64,000 nucleotides of DNA, taken from positions 411,622 through 475,621 of the forward strand of contig NZ_PQCF01000031.1 of assembly GCF_002964765.1 (NCBI RefSeq), written 5' to 3'. The DNA comes from Pseudoalteromonas sp. T1lg88. GTDB taxonomy: Bacteria; Pseudomonadota; Gammaproteobacteria; Enterobacterales; Alteromonadaceae. This document shows positions 52,869 through 62,326 of this stretch, one piece after another (position 1 is the first letter of the stretch; each line of letters starts with the position of its first letter). The notes beneath the pieces were generated by a model. The model was given only the letters and a program-made list of their open reading frames with translations, did no database searches and was not told the DNA's origin. The position numbers and the translations under genes were made by a program.

Positions 52869-54491
52869 ATGAATGAAAAGCAATATCACAAGTTTCTTAG
52901 TTTCAAATACTTTGAATATATTATCGGACTGTGTTTAACCTTATTTATAGCCGCATTAGTGTTTGTGGTTTTAGCGTTTGTCAGTAAGAGTGAGCAACAA
53001 AAAGGCTTGGAGCAAAACTTTAACCTAGTACGGCTCTCTCAAGAACTACGCTTGAGTTCAGATCAACTCACCATGATGGCAAGAGCCTATGCTGCTACAT
53101 CGAATCCCAAGTTTAAACAGTTTTTTGAACAAATTCTGAGTATTCGCTCCGGCGAGAGCCCCAGGCCTAAACACCTCAACAGGGTGTACTGGGACATGCT
53201 TATGGTGCTCGATGGGTCACCCCCCTTCCCCAGTGGCGAACCTAAATCACTGCTCGACCTACTCAAAAAAAATGGCGCGTCCGAGCAAGAGTTAACAGCC
53301 CTGACGCGTGCCTATGAGCAAAGTGAATCTTTGGTGCTATTAGAAAACCAAGCCTTTGATTTAGTGCGCCAAGGTAAAAATCAAGAAGCGTTAACAATCT
53401 TATATAGCGAAGCCTATCTGCAAAGTAAGGTACGCATAATGAGCCACATCAACGAATTTTTATCTATTCGAGAACAAAAGCTGGACGAGTTTATCGCTTA
53501 CTCTACGATGAAACTCAACGTCTATTATTTCGCTGCTGTGGTTTGCTTTTTATCCCTACTTTGCGTCCTCATTTTCTTCTACAACGCCCGTTCACGCATA
53601 CGCAAAAACATTATTTCCTTTTTGAATTCTGAAGTAAAAAATCAAACCAACGAGCTCGTATCAAAAAATAACGCGCTCTGTGCCGCAGTATCCGATCTTG
53701 AGCGGGTACAAGCCAGGTTGGTTAACGCCGAGAAGTCGGCAACCTTGATGCGCCTTATTCCAGGGCTAGCGCATGAGATAAACACGCCAGTTGGCATTGC
53801 CGTGACCGCATCAAGTAGTCAGCTTCTTGCCCTTGAAGAGGTCAAAGCCTGTGTTAACGAGAATAAATTAGCCAAAACATCCTTACTTGAATCAATTGAA
53901 AGCATAGAAAATTGTGCGAATTTAGTCGGTAACAGCGCCAGTCGCATCAGCAATATAATGACCAAACTAAAAGTGATTACTCAGTATGGATTTGACGAAA
54001 AAGCACAAATGCTCGTGCTTGCAGATGAAATACGCGACTGTGTTGAAGACGCGGATAACAAAGGGATGGATGTAGAGTTAGACATCGATGTCGATGAACA
54101 CATTCAAATTGAAGCACCTCGATTTTTACTGCATCTGCCTCTGGCTATCTTGATAGAAAATTCTTTTAACCATGCCTTTGAGCATCCATCCACCCAATAT
54201 AAATTACACATTCAAGCCAGTTTAACTAATCAAGAGCTAACAATAAGGGTTTGCGACAACGGCTGTGGTATTCCTGATGCTATAAAAGGCAACCTGTTCG
54301 ATACCCTTGTTGTCGGTAACCGCGATGCAACAGTTACGGAGCTGGGCTTGTGTTTAGCACATGAAATTATTAGTCAATATTTTTGCGGAACGCTGGAATA
54401 TGAGTCGCACAGTGAAGGAGGCGTATGCTTTGCTATCACCATGCCACTTGATGGCTTCAGGCAATCTGCAGCCAAGGAAAATGGCGAGTAA
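52869..54491 (+). CDS. orphan membrane sensor histidine kinase
   Basis: 540 aa. TM1 (about 15-40), an all-helical periplasmic sensor (about 41-215), TM2 (about 218-243), coiled coil, DHp with LIPGLAHEINTPVGIA (His), HATPase with IENSFNHAF, DNGCGIP and an altered G2 box (TELGLCLAHEI in place of GLGL). No response regulator gene is adjacent, so the partner is elsewhere. 17 bases upstream of a GNAT gene on the same strand. Confidence 0.87.
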   Translation: MNEKQYHKFLSFKYFEYIIGLCLTLFIAALVFVVLAFVSKSEQQKGLEQNFNLVRLSQELRLSSDQLTMMARAYAATSNPKFKQFFEQILSIRSGESPRPKHLNRVYWDMLMVLDGSPPFPSGEPKSLLDLLKKNGASEQELTALTRAYEQSESLVLLENQAFDLVRQGKNQEALTILYSEAYLQSKVRIMSHINEFLSIREQKLDEFIAYSTMKLNVYYFAAVVCFLSLLCVLIFFYNARSRIRKNIISFLNSEVKNQTNELVSKNNALCAAVSDLERVQARLVNAEKSATLMRLIPGLAHEINTPVGIAVTASSSQLLALEEVKACVNENKLAKTSLLESIESIENCANLVGNSASRISNIMTKLKVITQYGFDEKAQMLVLADEIRDCVEDADNKGMDVELDIDVDEHIQIEAPRFLLHLPLAILIENSFNHAFEHPSTQYKLHIQASLTNQELTIRVCDNGCGIPDAIKGNLFDTLVVGNRDATVTELGLCLAHEIISQYFCGTLEYESHSEGGVCFAITMPLDGFRQSAAKENGE

Positions 54492-54508
54492 CAAGCGAGG
54501 AAGGTTCA

Positions 54509-54847
54509 ATGAAAGGATATCGAATCAGTACAAACCATGAAGACCTGGATTTCGAGGTAATCTATCAATTCATTTCGCAAAGTTATTGGGCCATGGGCAT
54601 TCCAAGAGCGACATTTGCCTATCTGGCCGATGTATTTGTAGTCGAAGCGCATCGCGGTAAAGGGCTGAGCAAATGGCTTGTAGAGTCGATTGTTTCTCAC
54701 CCGGATCTACAGGGGTTAAGGCGTATGGTGTTGGCCACAAGAGATGCCCATGGTTTATATGCTCAATATGGTTTCAAAGGGATAGAGAACCCGGAAATAC
54801 TAATGCAGATTTGGCAACCCGATATCTACAGCGAGCAAAAGGCTTAG
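54509..54847 (+). CDS. GNAT acetyltransferase with internal in-frame deletion
   Basis: 112 aa. N-terminus YRISTNHEDLDFEVIYQFISQSYWAMGIPR and C-terminus ATFAYLADVFVVEAHRGKGLSKWLVESIVSHPDLQGLRR...LATRDAHGLYAQYGF match a common family of about 140-145 aa. About 35 residues expected between GIPR and ATFAYL (the first beta-strands) are missing without a frame change. GAGGAAGG precedes the ATG. It is probably inactive or altered. Confidence 0.78.
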   Translation: MKGYRISTNHEDLDFEVIYQFISQSYWAMGIPRATFAYLADVFVVEAHRGKGLSKWLVESIVSHPDLQGLRRMVLATRDAHGLYAQYGFKGIENPEILMQIWQPDIYSEQKA

Positions 54848-54860
54848 CCTCCCCCATAAA

Positions 54861-54884
54861 AAACCCACGCTTAGGCGTGGGTTT
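54861..54884. terminator. bidirectional terminator
   Basis: AACCCACGC, loop TTAG, GCGTGGGTT flanked by A and T runs, between two convergent genes. Confidence 0.9.
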
Positions 54885-54902
54885 TACTTTTTAAAACGCA
54901 AT

Positions 54903-57368
54903 TTACTCGGCGTTAGCGTTAGTGTCGCTGAGCAGGTACTTATCCAGCCACTGCTCTTGCTCCCATAAAACATGCAGCAGGCTCTTGCGGGCGCGATAGC
55001 CGTGTGCTTCGTAGGGCAGCATCACCAGACGAGCGTCTTTACCCAGGCCTTTCATTGCCGCATACATGCGTTCACTTTGCATCGGGAAGGTGCCGCTGTT
55101 GGGGTCTTCCTTACCATGGATCATCAGCATGGGTTCGTTAATCTTTTCTGCATGGAAAAACGGTGACATATTGGCGTACACCGCCTGGCCTTCCCAGAAG
55201 TTACGCTCTTCGCCCTGGAAACCAAATGGCGTTAACGTGCGGTTATAGGCGCCGCTGCGGGCAATGCCGGCCTTAAACAGGTCGCTGTGGGCCAGCAGGT
55301 TGGCCACCATAAACGCACCATAGGAGTGACCGGCAATGGCTATCTTGTCCTTATCCGCCACGCCTTTTTCAACCAGGACATCCACCGCCGCCTGGGCGCT
55401 GGCGACCAGCTGCTTGCGGAAGGTGTCGTTCGGCTCCTTGCCATCTACCCCAACTATGGGCATTTTCGGGTCGTCGAATACAGCAATGCCTTTGGCCAAA
55501 TAAGGCATAGGGCCCCAATAACCTATGTAGGTAAATTCATAAGGCGATTCACGCACCTGCGAGGCCACATTTTTGTCCTTGTACTCCAGTGGGTAGGCCC
55601 ACATCAGCACGGGGATTGGGCCTTGTGACGGCTCATAACCGGCTGGCAAATACAGGGTACCGGACAACTCAACACCATCGTCACGTTTATAGCGTACCTG
55701 CTCTTTTTGAATGCCTTTAAAGGCCGGATACGGATGAGGGAACTGAGTCAGTTGCGTCAGGGAATCGTCATCCAAGTCGCGCACGAACAGATTGGGTTGT
55801 TCGGTTTTAGACTCACGCACGGTAATAAAGCGCTCACCCTCTTCGTCTAACAGGTCAATAACGCGCTCATAGTAAGGTGCCTCGCTGCGCCACAGGCGCT
55901 CGGTGCTGTTGGTTTTAACATCGTACCTGTCTAAAAACGGGATATTACCCTGCTGTGAGGCACCATCGCCGCGCAGGTAAATATAGCGGTCGCCCACGAC
56001 CTGCATTACGCGCACGCCCAAATCATTGTGGGTGTAAATGGGGTCGCCCGGGTTTTTATAGGCATCGTTATAGCTGCGCTCGGAGAAGAGCACCGGCGAA
56101 GCACTTGCATCGTTTGGCGCGATAATCCAGCTGCGCACCTGACGGTCGCTAAAGCGCCACTCGGACAGCATGGCCAGGTTCTCATTGCCCCATGTTACCC
56201 CGGAAAAGCGACGCTCGGTTTTAGCAAACAGCTTAGGCTTGCGCTTAAACGGCGCACTTAGAGTGTAAATATGGTCATGATGCGGCACGTCTTTTTTCAT
56301 GTCACCGCCATCTTGGGCTTCGGCCCAGATAAGCGTTGCACCTTTATCGCTGCGCCAGTCAAAGTCACGAGGACCGGTACGCACGCTGTCAAAACCCTGA
56401 GGAATATTGTCGGCCAAGGGTTGTTTAACCAATTCTTTTAGCTCGTAGCCGCTCATTCCCCACACAGACCAGGTAGTGGCAAAACGGAAATACGGCACCT
56501 GATAAGAGAAGGGCTGATCCAAGGTGGCAACAAGAATATTGTTGCTATCGGGTGAGATACTGAAATTACTAAATAGCTGAGCCTTACCTATGGCCTTGGC
56601 CTCGCCATCCAAACTCACACGCATCAATTGACCCTGCCCATAGAAGGAAAACAGCGCTTCGTCGTAGGGACTGGTCAATAGATTCTGATAGGTACGGGCC
56701 GGCGCCTTTTCACCCGTGGTTTGTTGGATCACTGGCACAACCGTACTGGCATCGTCTTGTGGCTGCGCTTTACCCAGATTAACCGCCTGGTTAATGATTA
56801 AGCCACTGGCATCGGGCATCCATTGATACGGGGTGGCGGTAACCACTGAGTTAAGTGCATGCTCGGTCAACTGTTTCAGGGTACGCGCACTGATGTCGTA
56901 CACCCACAAGGTGGCCGATGCCGGCGTTTCATAGACAAAGCTTAGATAGCGGCTGTCGCTCGACCACTGCGGCGAGCGCATAATGCCCTCATCCAGACCG
57001 CTTACGTCCAGGGTAATATCCCCCTCGAGGGATTTAAACGTCAGCGCCGTGTACTTGTTGCGCACTCGCGAGCGAGAAAAATTATCTGGATTGAGCTTGA
57101 TACCGGCTAGTTTCAGCTCTGGCTTGGCCAGCTCCTGTAAGCTCTCAACGCGGCGGCGTTCAAGTAACGCCAGCCATTGGCCGTCCGGTGATAACATGGA
57201 ACGCGGTGCCAACTTGGCATCGACGACCTGCGCCAGCTCTTTCGATGGCACTTGATAGCCACCGTCATTTTGTGCAGCGACCAACGCTTCTTGCTGAGCA
57301 AGCGCGGTGGGCGCCGAAATCAAGCCCACTGCTCCGAGGAGCACGGAGGCGATGAGGTGTTGTTTCAT
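54903..57368 (-). CDS. secreted S9 prolyl-oligopeptidase family peptidase
   Basis: 821 aa. Signal peptide MKQHLIASVLLGAVGL...ALA. N-terminal beta-propeller (about 50-530), then alpha/beta hydrolase with catalytic Ser in AGHSYGAFM (about 681), Asp in HGKEDPNSGTFP (about 753), His in LPYEAHGYR (about 786). The end resembles the S9D glutamyl-endopeptidase group (like plant cGEP); the specificity is inferred. Monocistronic. Confidence 0.92.
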   Translation of the reverse strand: MKQHLIASVLLGAVGLISAPTALAQQEALVAAQNDGGYQVPSKELAQVVDAKLAPRSMLSPDGQWLALLERRRVESLQELAKPELKLAGIKLNPDNFSRSRVRNKYTALTFKSLEGDITLDVSGLDEGIMRSPQWSSDSRYLSFVYETPASATLWVYDISARTLKQLTEHALNSVVTATPYQWMPDASGLIINQAVNLGKAQPQDDASTVVPVIQQTTGEKAPARTYQNLLTSPYDEALFSFYGQGQLMRVSLDGEAKAIGKAQLFSNFSISPDSNNILVATLDQPFSYQVPYFRFATTWSVWGMSGYELKELVKQPLADNIPQGFDSVRTGPRDFDWRSDKGATLIWAEAQDGGDMKKDVPHHDHIYTLSAPFKRKPKLFAKTERRFSGVTWGNENLAMLSEWRFSDRQVRSWIIAPNDASASPVLFSERSYNDAYKNPGDPIYTHNDLGVRVMQVVGDRYIYLRGDGASQQGNIPFLDRYDVKTNSTERLWRSEAPYYERVIDLLDEEGERFITVRESKTEQPNLFVRDLDDDSLTQLTQFPHPYPAFKGIQKEQVRYKRDDGVELSGTLYLPAGYEPSQGPIPVLMWAYPLEYKDKNVASQVRESPYEFTYIGYWGPMPYLAKGIAVFDDPKMPIVGVDGKEPNDTFRKQLVASAQAAVDVLVEKGVADKDKIAIAGHSYGAFMVANLLAHSDLFKAGIARSGAYNRTLTPFGFQGEERNFWEGQAVYANMSPFFHAEKINEPMLMIHGKEDPNSGTFPMQSERMYAAMKGLGKDARLVMLPYEAHGYRARKSLLHVLWEQEQWLDKYLLSDTNANAE

Positions 57369-57539
57369 AGAAAACCCTTTTGTTGTGATTATTATCCTCT
57401 TGGGCCTATTTATCTAAATAAACAGACTCTTGGGTACAGTCTACCTGGGGATATAAACGAAACAACTCATTGCGATTAACTGGTTAGTTTGGCGCAGAAT
57501 CTGCTACCATATAACGCTTAATCAGCCCCCGATAGCAAC

Positions 57540-58580
57540 ATGACCAGCACAGCACCTCATCCTAAAATCACCATCATTGATGTTGCCCACCAGGCCGGAG
57601 TGTCTAAATCCACCGTATCTTTGGTGATCACCCAACCGGATAAGGTCAGTGATAAAACCAAGGAAAAGGTGCGCCAGGCAATGGCTGAGCTGGGCTATGT
57701 GTATAACCGGGATGCGGCGGCGCTGCGCTCAAAACGCTCGACCTTGGTGGCCATTATGCTGCCGACCTTGACTGATCCCAGATTCAATGAGCTGGCAATC
57801 ACTTTGCAGCAAGGGGTACTTGAGCTGGGTTTTGTGCCCATGTTGCTGTGCAGCAATGATGAGCTTGAGACCCAACAACAACTGATGGAACGCCTGCGGG
57901 AGTCTAATGTTACCGCGGTGATCTTGTGTCCGGCCACTGGCACGGATGTCACCTGGCAAAATGCGCTTAGCGAAAGCGGCATGCAGATCATTAATGTGCT
58001 CCGTGAAGTGCCTTTTAGCGAAGCTCCTTGTGTACTTGCCGATACCCAGCGCGGTGCTTTTTTGGCGACTCAGGCATTAATAGCCGAGGGCTGTAAATCC
58101 CTGACCCTACTGGGCGCTCCTTCAATCAGCGATTACAGCCAGCTGGTGGAAGGATTTGAGCAGGCGCTGCATTTGCATCAAGAGCCTCTGACGCGCCAAT
58201 TGATTGCCTGTGACAATACCCGCCTAGCTGGCCAGCAGGCCCTAAGTAACTCGGCGCTGGCAGACGTGCTCGATGAGGCGGACTCTACGGAGCTGGCATC
58301 GCCCCTGGGCATATTATGCGCCGGCGATCCAATCGCTTATGGTGTGCTCGATTCCCTGCCAAGTCTTGGCCTAAGTGCTGGCAATAAGGTGAAGCTTGTG
58401 GGCGTTGGCGACCTGCCGGACTCCGCCATCTTGCCTTGCCCGCTTAGCTCTGTGGCTTATCGCAGTACCGACCTTGCCGAGCACAGCTTGAGCATCTTAA
58501 CCGCCTTACTCAATGGCCAAAGCGTACCCCGTCGCACCCTTATCGATGTAACCCTTATCAAACGAGCGTCTTGTTTATGA
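57540..58580 (+). CDS. LacI-family transcriptional regulator
   Basis: 346 aa. HTH with TIIDVAHQAGVSKSTVSLVITQPDKVSDKTKEKVRQAMAELGY and hinge, followed by a periplasmic-binding-protein-like core. The effector is unknown. Its stop overlaps the glycosyltransferase start by 4 bases (ATGA). Divergent from the S9 peptidase. Confidence 0.92.
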   Translation: MTSTAPHPKITIIDVAHQAGVSKSTVSLVITQPDKVSDKTKEKVRQAMAELGYVYNRDAAALRSKRSTLVAIMLPTLTDPRFNELAITLQQGVLELGFVPMLLCSNDELETQQQLMERLRESNVTAVILCPATGTDVTWQNALSESGMQIINVLREVPFSEAPCVLADTQRGAFLATQALIAEGCKSLTLLGAPSISDYSQLVEGFEQALHLHQEPLTRQLIACDNTRLAGQQALSNSALADVLDEADSTELASPLGILCAGDPIAYGVLDSLPSLGLSAGNKVKLVGVGDLPDSAILPCPLSSVAYRSTDLAEHSLSILTALLNGQSVPRRTLIDVTLIKRASCL

Positions 58581-59806
58581 CCCAAGTATTAGTGATTGGC
58601 TATGTGTGGCCAGAGCCAAATTCCTCGGCGGCCGGCAGCCATATGATGTCGCTATTAAAACTGTTTCGCGCACAAGGATGGCAGGTAGAATTTGCCTCAC
58701 CGGCACAGCGCACCGAGCATATGGAAGACCTGGCGCAATATGGCATCAGCAGCACGGATATTGCCCTCAATTGCAGCAGTTTCGATGCTTATCTTGGCGA
58801 ACTAAAGCCGGATATTGTGATGTTCGACCGTTTTATGATGGAAGAACAATTCGGCTGGCGGGTCGATAAATATGCGCCCAACGCATTAAAAATCCTCGAT
58901 ACCGAGGATCTACAATGTTTACGTGGCGCCCGCCATGAAGCCCATAAAGCGGATAAGGAATTCGATACCGCCGACCTGCACACGGATTTGGCCAAGCGTG
59001 AAATCGCCGCTATTTTGCGCAGCGATCTCAGCCTGATCATCTCCAGCTACGAAATGCAGTTGCTCAACCAGGTATTTAAAGTCGACTCTCAGCTCTTACA
59101 TCACCTGCCCTTTATGGTCGACTTAAGCGCCCTGCCCAAGCACACACCGAGCTTTGCCGAACGTCAACATTTTATGACCATAGGCAACTTCAGACATGCG
59201 CCCAACTGGGATGCGGTGCTCTATTTACAACAGATCTGGCCGCTTATCCGCAAGCAACTGCCCAAGGCGGAACTGCATATTTACGGCTCCTACCCGCCGC
59301 CAAAAGCCACCGCCTTGCATAACCCCAAGACCGGCTTTTTGATCAAGGGCTGGGCCGATGATGCCCTTAAGGTTATGAGCGCGGCGCGGGTGTGTTTGGC
59401 ACCGCTGCGTTTTGGTGCCGGTATTAAGGGCAAGCTGCTGGAAGCCATGATCACCGCAACGCCGTCGGTAACCACCTCTATTGGCGCCGAGGGCATGCAT
59501 TTGGATTTACCTTGGAATGGTGCGCTGCACAACGACCCGCAAGCGTTTGCCGATGCCGCGGTGCAATTGCATGAAAATGAGGCCGAGTTTACTACCGCTC
59601 AGGAGCATGGCCGAGCAATACTGAACCAGGTTTACGACAGCAACACCCTGGCGTCCGCCTTATTGGCGCGCATCAATGACATGCAACAAAACCTGGCACT
59701 GCACCGCCGAGATAACTTCACCGGGCAAATGCTCAAACACCACACCATGCGCAGTACCCAATACATGGCACAGTGGATTGAGGCAAAAAATTCAATAAAA
59801 TCTTGA
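58577..59806 (+). CDS. GT4-like glycosyltransferase
   Basis: 409 aa from ATG 58577, overlapping the LacI stop. N-terminal Rossmann (LVIGYVWPEPNSSAAGSHMMSLLKLF), C-terminal donor domain (MTIGNFRHAPNWDAVLYLQQIWPLIRKQLPKAELHIYG, APLRFGAGIKGKLLEAM, TTSIGAEG) fits GT-B family 4-type enzymes. Acceptor unknown. Coupling to a LacI regulator is unusual for a glycosyltransferase, but the overlap implies a shared transcript. Confidence 0.87.
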   Translation: MTQVLVIGYVWPEPNSSAAGSHMMSLLKLFRAQGWQVEFASPAQRTEHMEDLAQYGISSTDIALNCSSFDAYLGELKPDIVMFDRFMMEEQFGWRVDKYAPNALKILDTEDLQCLRGARHEAHKADKEFDTADLHTDLAKREIAAILRSDLSLIISSYEMQLLNQVFKVDSQLLHHLPFMVDLSALPKHTPSFAERQHFMTIGNFRHAPNWDAVLYLQQIWPLIRKQLPKAELHIYGSYPPPKATALHNPKTGFLIKGWADDALKVMSAARVCLAPLRFGAGIKGKLLEAMITATPSVTTSIGAEGMHLDLPWNGALHNDPQAFADAAVQLHENEAEFTTAQEHGRAILNQVYDSNTLASALLARINDMQQNLALHRRDNFTGQMLKHHTMRSTQYMAQWIEAKNSIKS

Positions 59807-59886
59807 TAGAAATCAGTAGACAGGTAACCTTAGATTAATAAAATGCGCACGCTCTGTGCATTTTGAACAACAACCGAGGACCCCGC

Positions 59887-61113
59887 GTGGAAGACGCTCT
59901 CTTTAAAGAAAAACGTAAATTTATCGTTAAGCTCGGTAAAATGCTGCATAAATACGGCACTCCGGCCTATCGACTCGAGGCGCACCTGATGGAGGTCGCG
60001 ACCTATTTGGAGCTGAAATCTTCCTTTGTTATGTCACCCACCTCGGTGACCTTTGTGATCTGGACCGAAGGTCATGAGAACGAGTACACCCATGTCGCCC
60101 GCGTTGATCCGGGCGATCATGATCTCGGCTCGCTAGCCAACACCGACGAAGTGGTAAATTCCCTTATCCAGGGCGAATTAACCATTAACGAGGCGGATAA
60201 GCGCCTCGATGAAATCGCCGTGATGCCCGCCCCCTACAACCGTTTGGTAACTGCCGGTGCCTTTGCCATGTCTGGTGGCGCCTTTGCCATGCTGATGGGC
60301 ACCAGCTGGACCGATGTTTTTTATTCCAGCCTGCTCACCCTGGTGGTGTATTTATTCGTGCTCTGGTCAAGCTATTCGCGCCGTGTAGGACACATGCTTG
60401 AACCCTTGGTGGCCGTGGTTTCTGCCATTTTAGCCTGTGCCGTTAGCGTGTATTTAGACGCGCAGATCAATATACGTTTAGTGGTGCTCTCCAGTATTAT
60501 CGTCTTTATCCCCGGCCTCGCCTTGGCGCTGGGTCTGGCCGAACTGGCGGCGCGGCATCTGGTGTCTGGTACGGCGCGAGTAATGGACTCCTTTATGCTG
60601 CTGTTTAAGCTTTATTTCGGTGCCTTTATCGGCATCGGCATCGGCTTTGCACTCTTTGGGCAGGCAGAATTTGTAACGCCTGAGCCCTTACCCAAATGGA
60701 CTGCCTGGCTCGCTATCCTCCTGCTTTGTTCGGCGCTAGTGGTTATTTTTAGAACCAAAGCCAAACATGCACTGTGGTCGCTGGCCTCCGGCTTTATCGC
60801 CTATGGTGCCAGTATCGGCTCTGCAGCTTACTTGGATTACACCTTGGGTACCTTTGTTGGCGCCCTGGCGGTGGGGATTTTTAGTAACCTCTTTAACCGT
60901 ATCGCCAATGCCCCGGCCTCCATCGTTGCCATGCAGGGCTTGATCGTTCTGGTGCCTGGGTCAAAAACCTATATAGGGCTTAATTCACTGATTGAAGGGC
61001 AGGATTTTGTCTATGCCGACCATATCGGCCAGCAAACCTTTTTGATCTTTATGTCCCTTGTAGCCGGGCTTATTTTTGCGAACGTGGTGTTGCCACCAAA
61101 GAAAAGTCTCTAG
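59887..61113 (+). CDS. ThrE-type threonine/serine exporter
   Basis: 408 aa from GTG 59887 (GAGG 8 bases before; TTG 59863 has none). An N-terminal soluble DUF1212 part (about 1-120; KLGKMLHKYGTPAYRLEAHL, SFVMSPTSVTFV) and about ten TMs including the DUF3815 half (SLASGFIAYGASIGSAAY, IFSNLFNRIANAPASIVAMQGLIVLVPGS). The stop TAG is followed at once by the 159-bp repeat. Substrate by family is threonine/serine. Confidence 0.88.
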   Translation: MEDALFKEKRKFIVKLGKMLHKYGTPAYRLEAHLMEVATYLELKSSFVMSPTSVTFVIWTEGHENEYTHVARVDPGDHDLGSLANTDEVVNSLIQGELTINEADKRLDEIAVMPAPYNRLVTAGAFAMSGGAFAMLMGTSWTDVFYSSLLTLVVYLFVLWSSYSRRVGHMLEPLVAVVSAILACAVSVYLDAQINIRLVVLSSIIVFIPGLALALGLAELAARHLVSGTARVMDSFMLLFKLYFGAFIGIGIGFALFGQAEFVTPEPLPKWTAWLAILLLCSALVVIFRTKAKHALWSLASGFIAYGASIGSAAYLDYTLGTFVGALAVGIFSNLFNRIANAPASIVAMQGLIVLVPGSKTYIGLNSLIEGQDFVYADHIGQQTFLIFMSLVAGLIFANVVLPPKKSL

Positions 61114-61272
61114 TACCAATTCACTTAAATAGCTAATCATTCTAGCGGGCTAGATATCATGCTCACGGCGTTGGAATTTTTCTATGGAGAAGACTACATA
61201 AGAAAAATTCCGCCTTGTTATCACATCATCTATCCAGCGCTATATCTGCTCACATACTTAACAGAATTGGTA
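61114..61272 (-). repeat. 159-bp inverted-repeat (MITE-like) element, copy 2
   Basis: Starts TACCAATTCACTTAAATAGC and ends CTTAACAGAATTGGTA (ends TACCAATTC/GAATTGGTA are perfect), with an internal palindrome GGAATTTTTCT/AGAAAAATTCC. Read on the minus strand it aligns end to end with 359-517. Its first base is the one after the TAG stop of the ThrE gene. Confidence 0.87.
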
Positions 61273-61273
61273 G

Positions 61274-61331
61274 CAAAAAAAAGGTGAACTTATTGATAGG
61301 AGGCCACAGGGAAAAGGCCATAAGTTCACCT
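61274..61331 (-). terminator. structured hairpin A, terminator-like on minus strand
   Basis: AGGTGAACTTAT (61282-61293) pairs perfectly with ATAAGTTCACCT (61320-61331). Inside, GGCC (61301-61304) can pair with GGCC (61316-61319). A run of A on the left gives a U-tract on the minus strand, so it may end the mlaC transcript. Confidence 0.72.
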
Positions 61332-61394
61332 GAAAATGTTGTCACAACAATAACAACAACGTACTAGCAAATTGTACTCACCGTATTCCAGCAG

Positions 61395-61454
61395 AAAAAA
61401 AAGGGGGAACTCCTAGGGAGGGAGCCTCATGGGTTAAGGCTACAAGTTCACCCC
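61395..61454 (-). terminator. structured hairpin B, similar to hairpin A
   Basis: GGGGGAACT (61403-61411) pairs imperfectly with AGTTCACCCC (61445-61454), inner GCC/GGC arms, and A8 at the left. Sequence and layout resemble hairpin A, 72 bases away, suggesting a duplicated structured element. Confidence 0.6.
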
Positions 61455-61481
61455 AAAACACTGCAGGAACAGAACTCTACA

Positions 61482-62093
61482 TTAGCCCTTGGCTAACAAC
61501 TCTTGATTCACCTGGTCGATACCCACCTCAGAGATACGGGCAATAATTTCTTTTTGCTTGGCATCGAGTAGTGAAATACCCTCGGCGACCAGGTCATAGA
61601 CGCGCCAGCTTCCGGCCTTGTCTTGGCGCAGTTTAAAGACGATATCTATGGTCGGTTTGCCCGCCTCAACTATCTCGGTTTTCACCGCCGTATAACCATT
61701 GCTTGGCGCCGCATTAGGCTTAATAAAGTGTACTTCCTGGCCCTTGTAGCTCATCAAAGCATTGGCATAGGTATGAGCCAAATACGACTCAACGGCATCA
61801 ATAAAGGCGACTGCCTGCTGCTTATTGATTTCGCGTACATGCTTACCAAGGAGTTTAAAGGACACGAATTTGGTGTCGATATGCGGGATCAACTGCGTCT
61901 TAACCAGGGTGCGTAGCTCGGCCTTTTTCTGTTGTTCATCGGCCTCTATATTGCCGATATCTACAAATAGCTGTTCGCCGACCTGCTTAAGCATAGTATA
62001 AGGCTCTTCAGCATTGGCTGCCTGCGCCTTGGCGGCCGACAAGCTCAGCATGGCGGTGGTAATAAACAGTAAAAACAGCTTAGGTGCGCGCAT
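61482..62093 (-). CDS. mlaC: MlaC-like phospholipid-binding protein
   Basis: 203 aa. Signal peptide MRAPKLFLLFITTAMLSLSAAKAQA. Mature part AEEPYTMLKQVGEQLF, FVSFKLLGKHVREINKQQAVAFIDAVESYLAHTYANALMSYKGQEV, VDIVFKLRQDKAGSWRVYDLVAEGISLLDAK is the MlaC/Ttg2D fold that ferries phospholipids through the periplasm. It stands alone, without mlaFEDB, so it is a second copy or a dispersed gene. Confidence 0.9.
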   Translation of the reverse strand: MRAPKLFLLFITTAMLSLSAAKAQAANAEEPYTMLKQVGEQLFVDIGNIEADEQQKKAELRTLVKTQLIPHIDTKFVSFKLLGKHVREINKQQAVAFIDAVESYLAHTYANALMSYKGQEVHFIKPNAAPSNGYTAVKTEIVEAGKPTIDIVFKLRQDKAGSWRVYDLVAEGISLLDAKQKEIIARISEVGIDQVNQELLAKG

Positions 62094-62326
62094 TGGCTAC
62101 TCTCCTCACATCGAATTGGCAGCCATGGTAGCGGATCGTATTTTGAAATATAAGCAACAAATACGCACATTATTGATTCCATTTATGCACATATAAATTT
62201 ATTCTTAGTATTCATATAGTTAGATTATTGGTGCCAAGTTCGCACCACCACTGTGCATTTTCCTCCATTGATCCCTAGCCCCTCACAATGAATAGTACGC
62301 GCCCTTTTTGTTGTGAGGTTAAGCGT

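Noticed and set aside
61272..61470. Plus-strand CsrB-like RNA with many GGA motifs
   Set aside because: GGA occurs in the hairpins, but no plus-strand terminator or promoter is seen and the U-tracts are on the minus strand.
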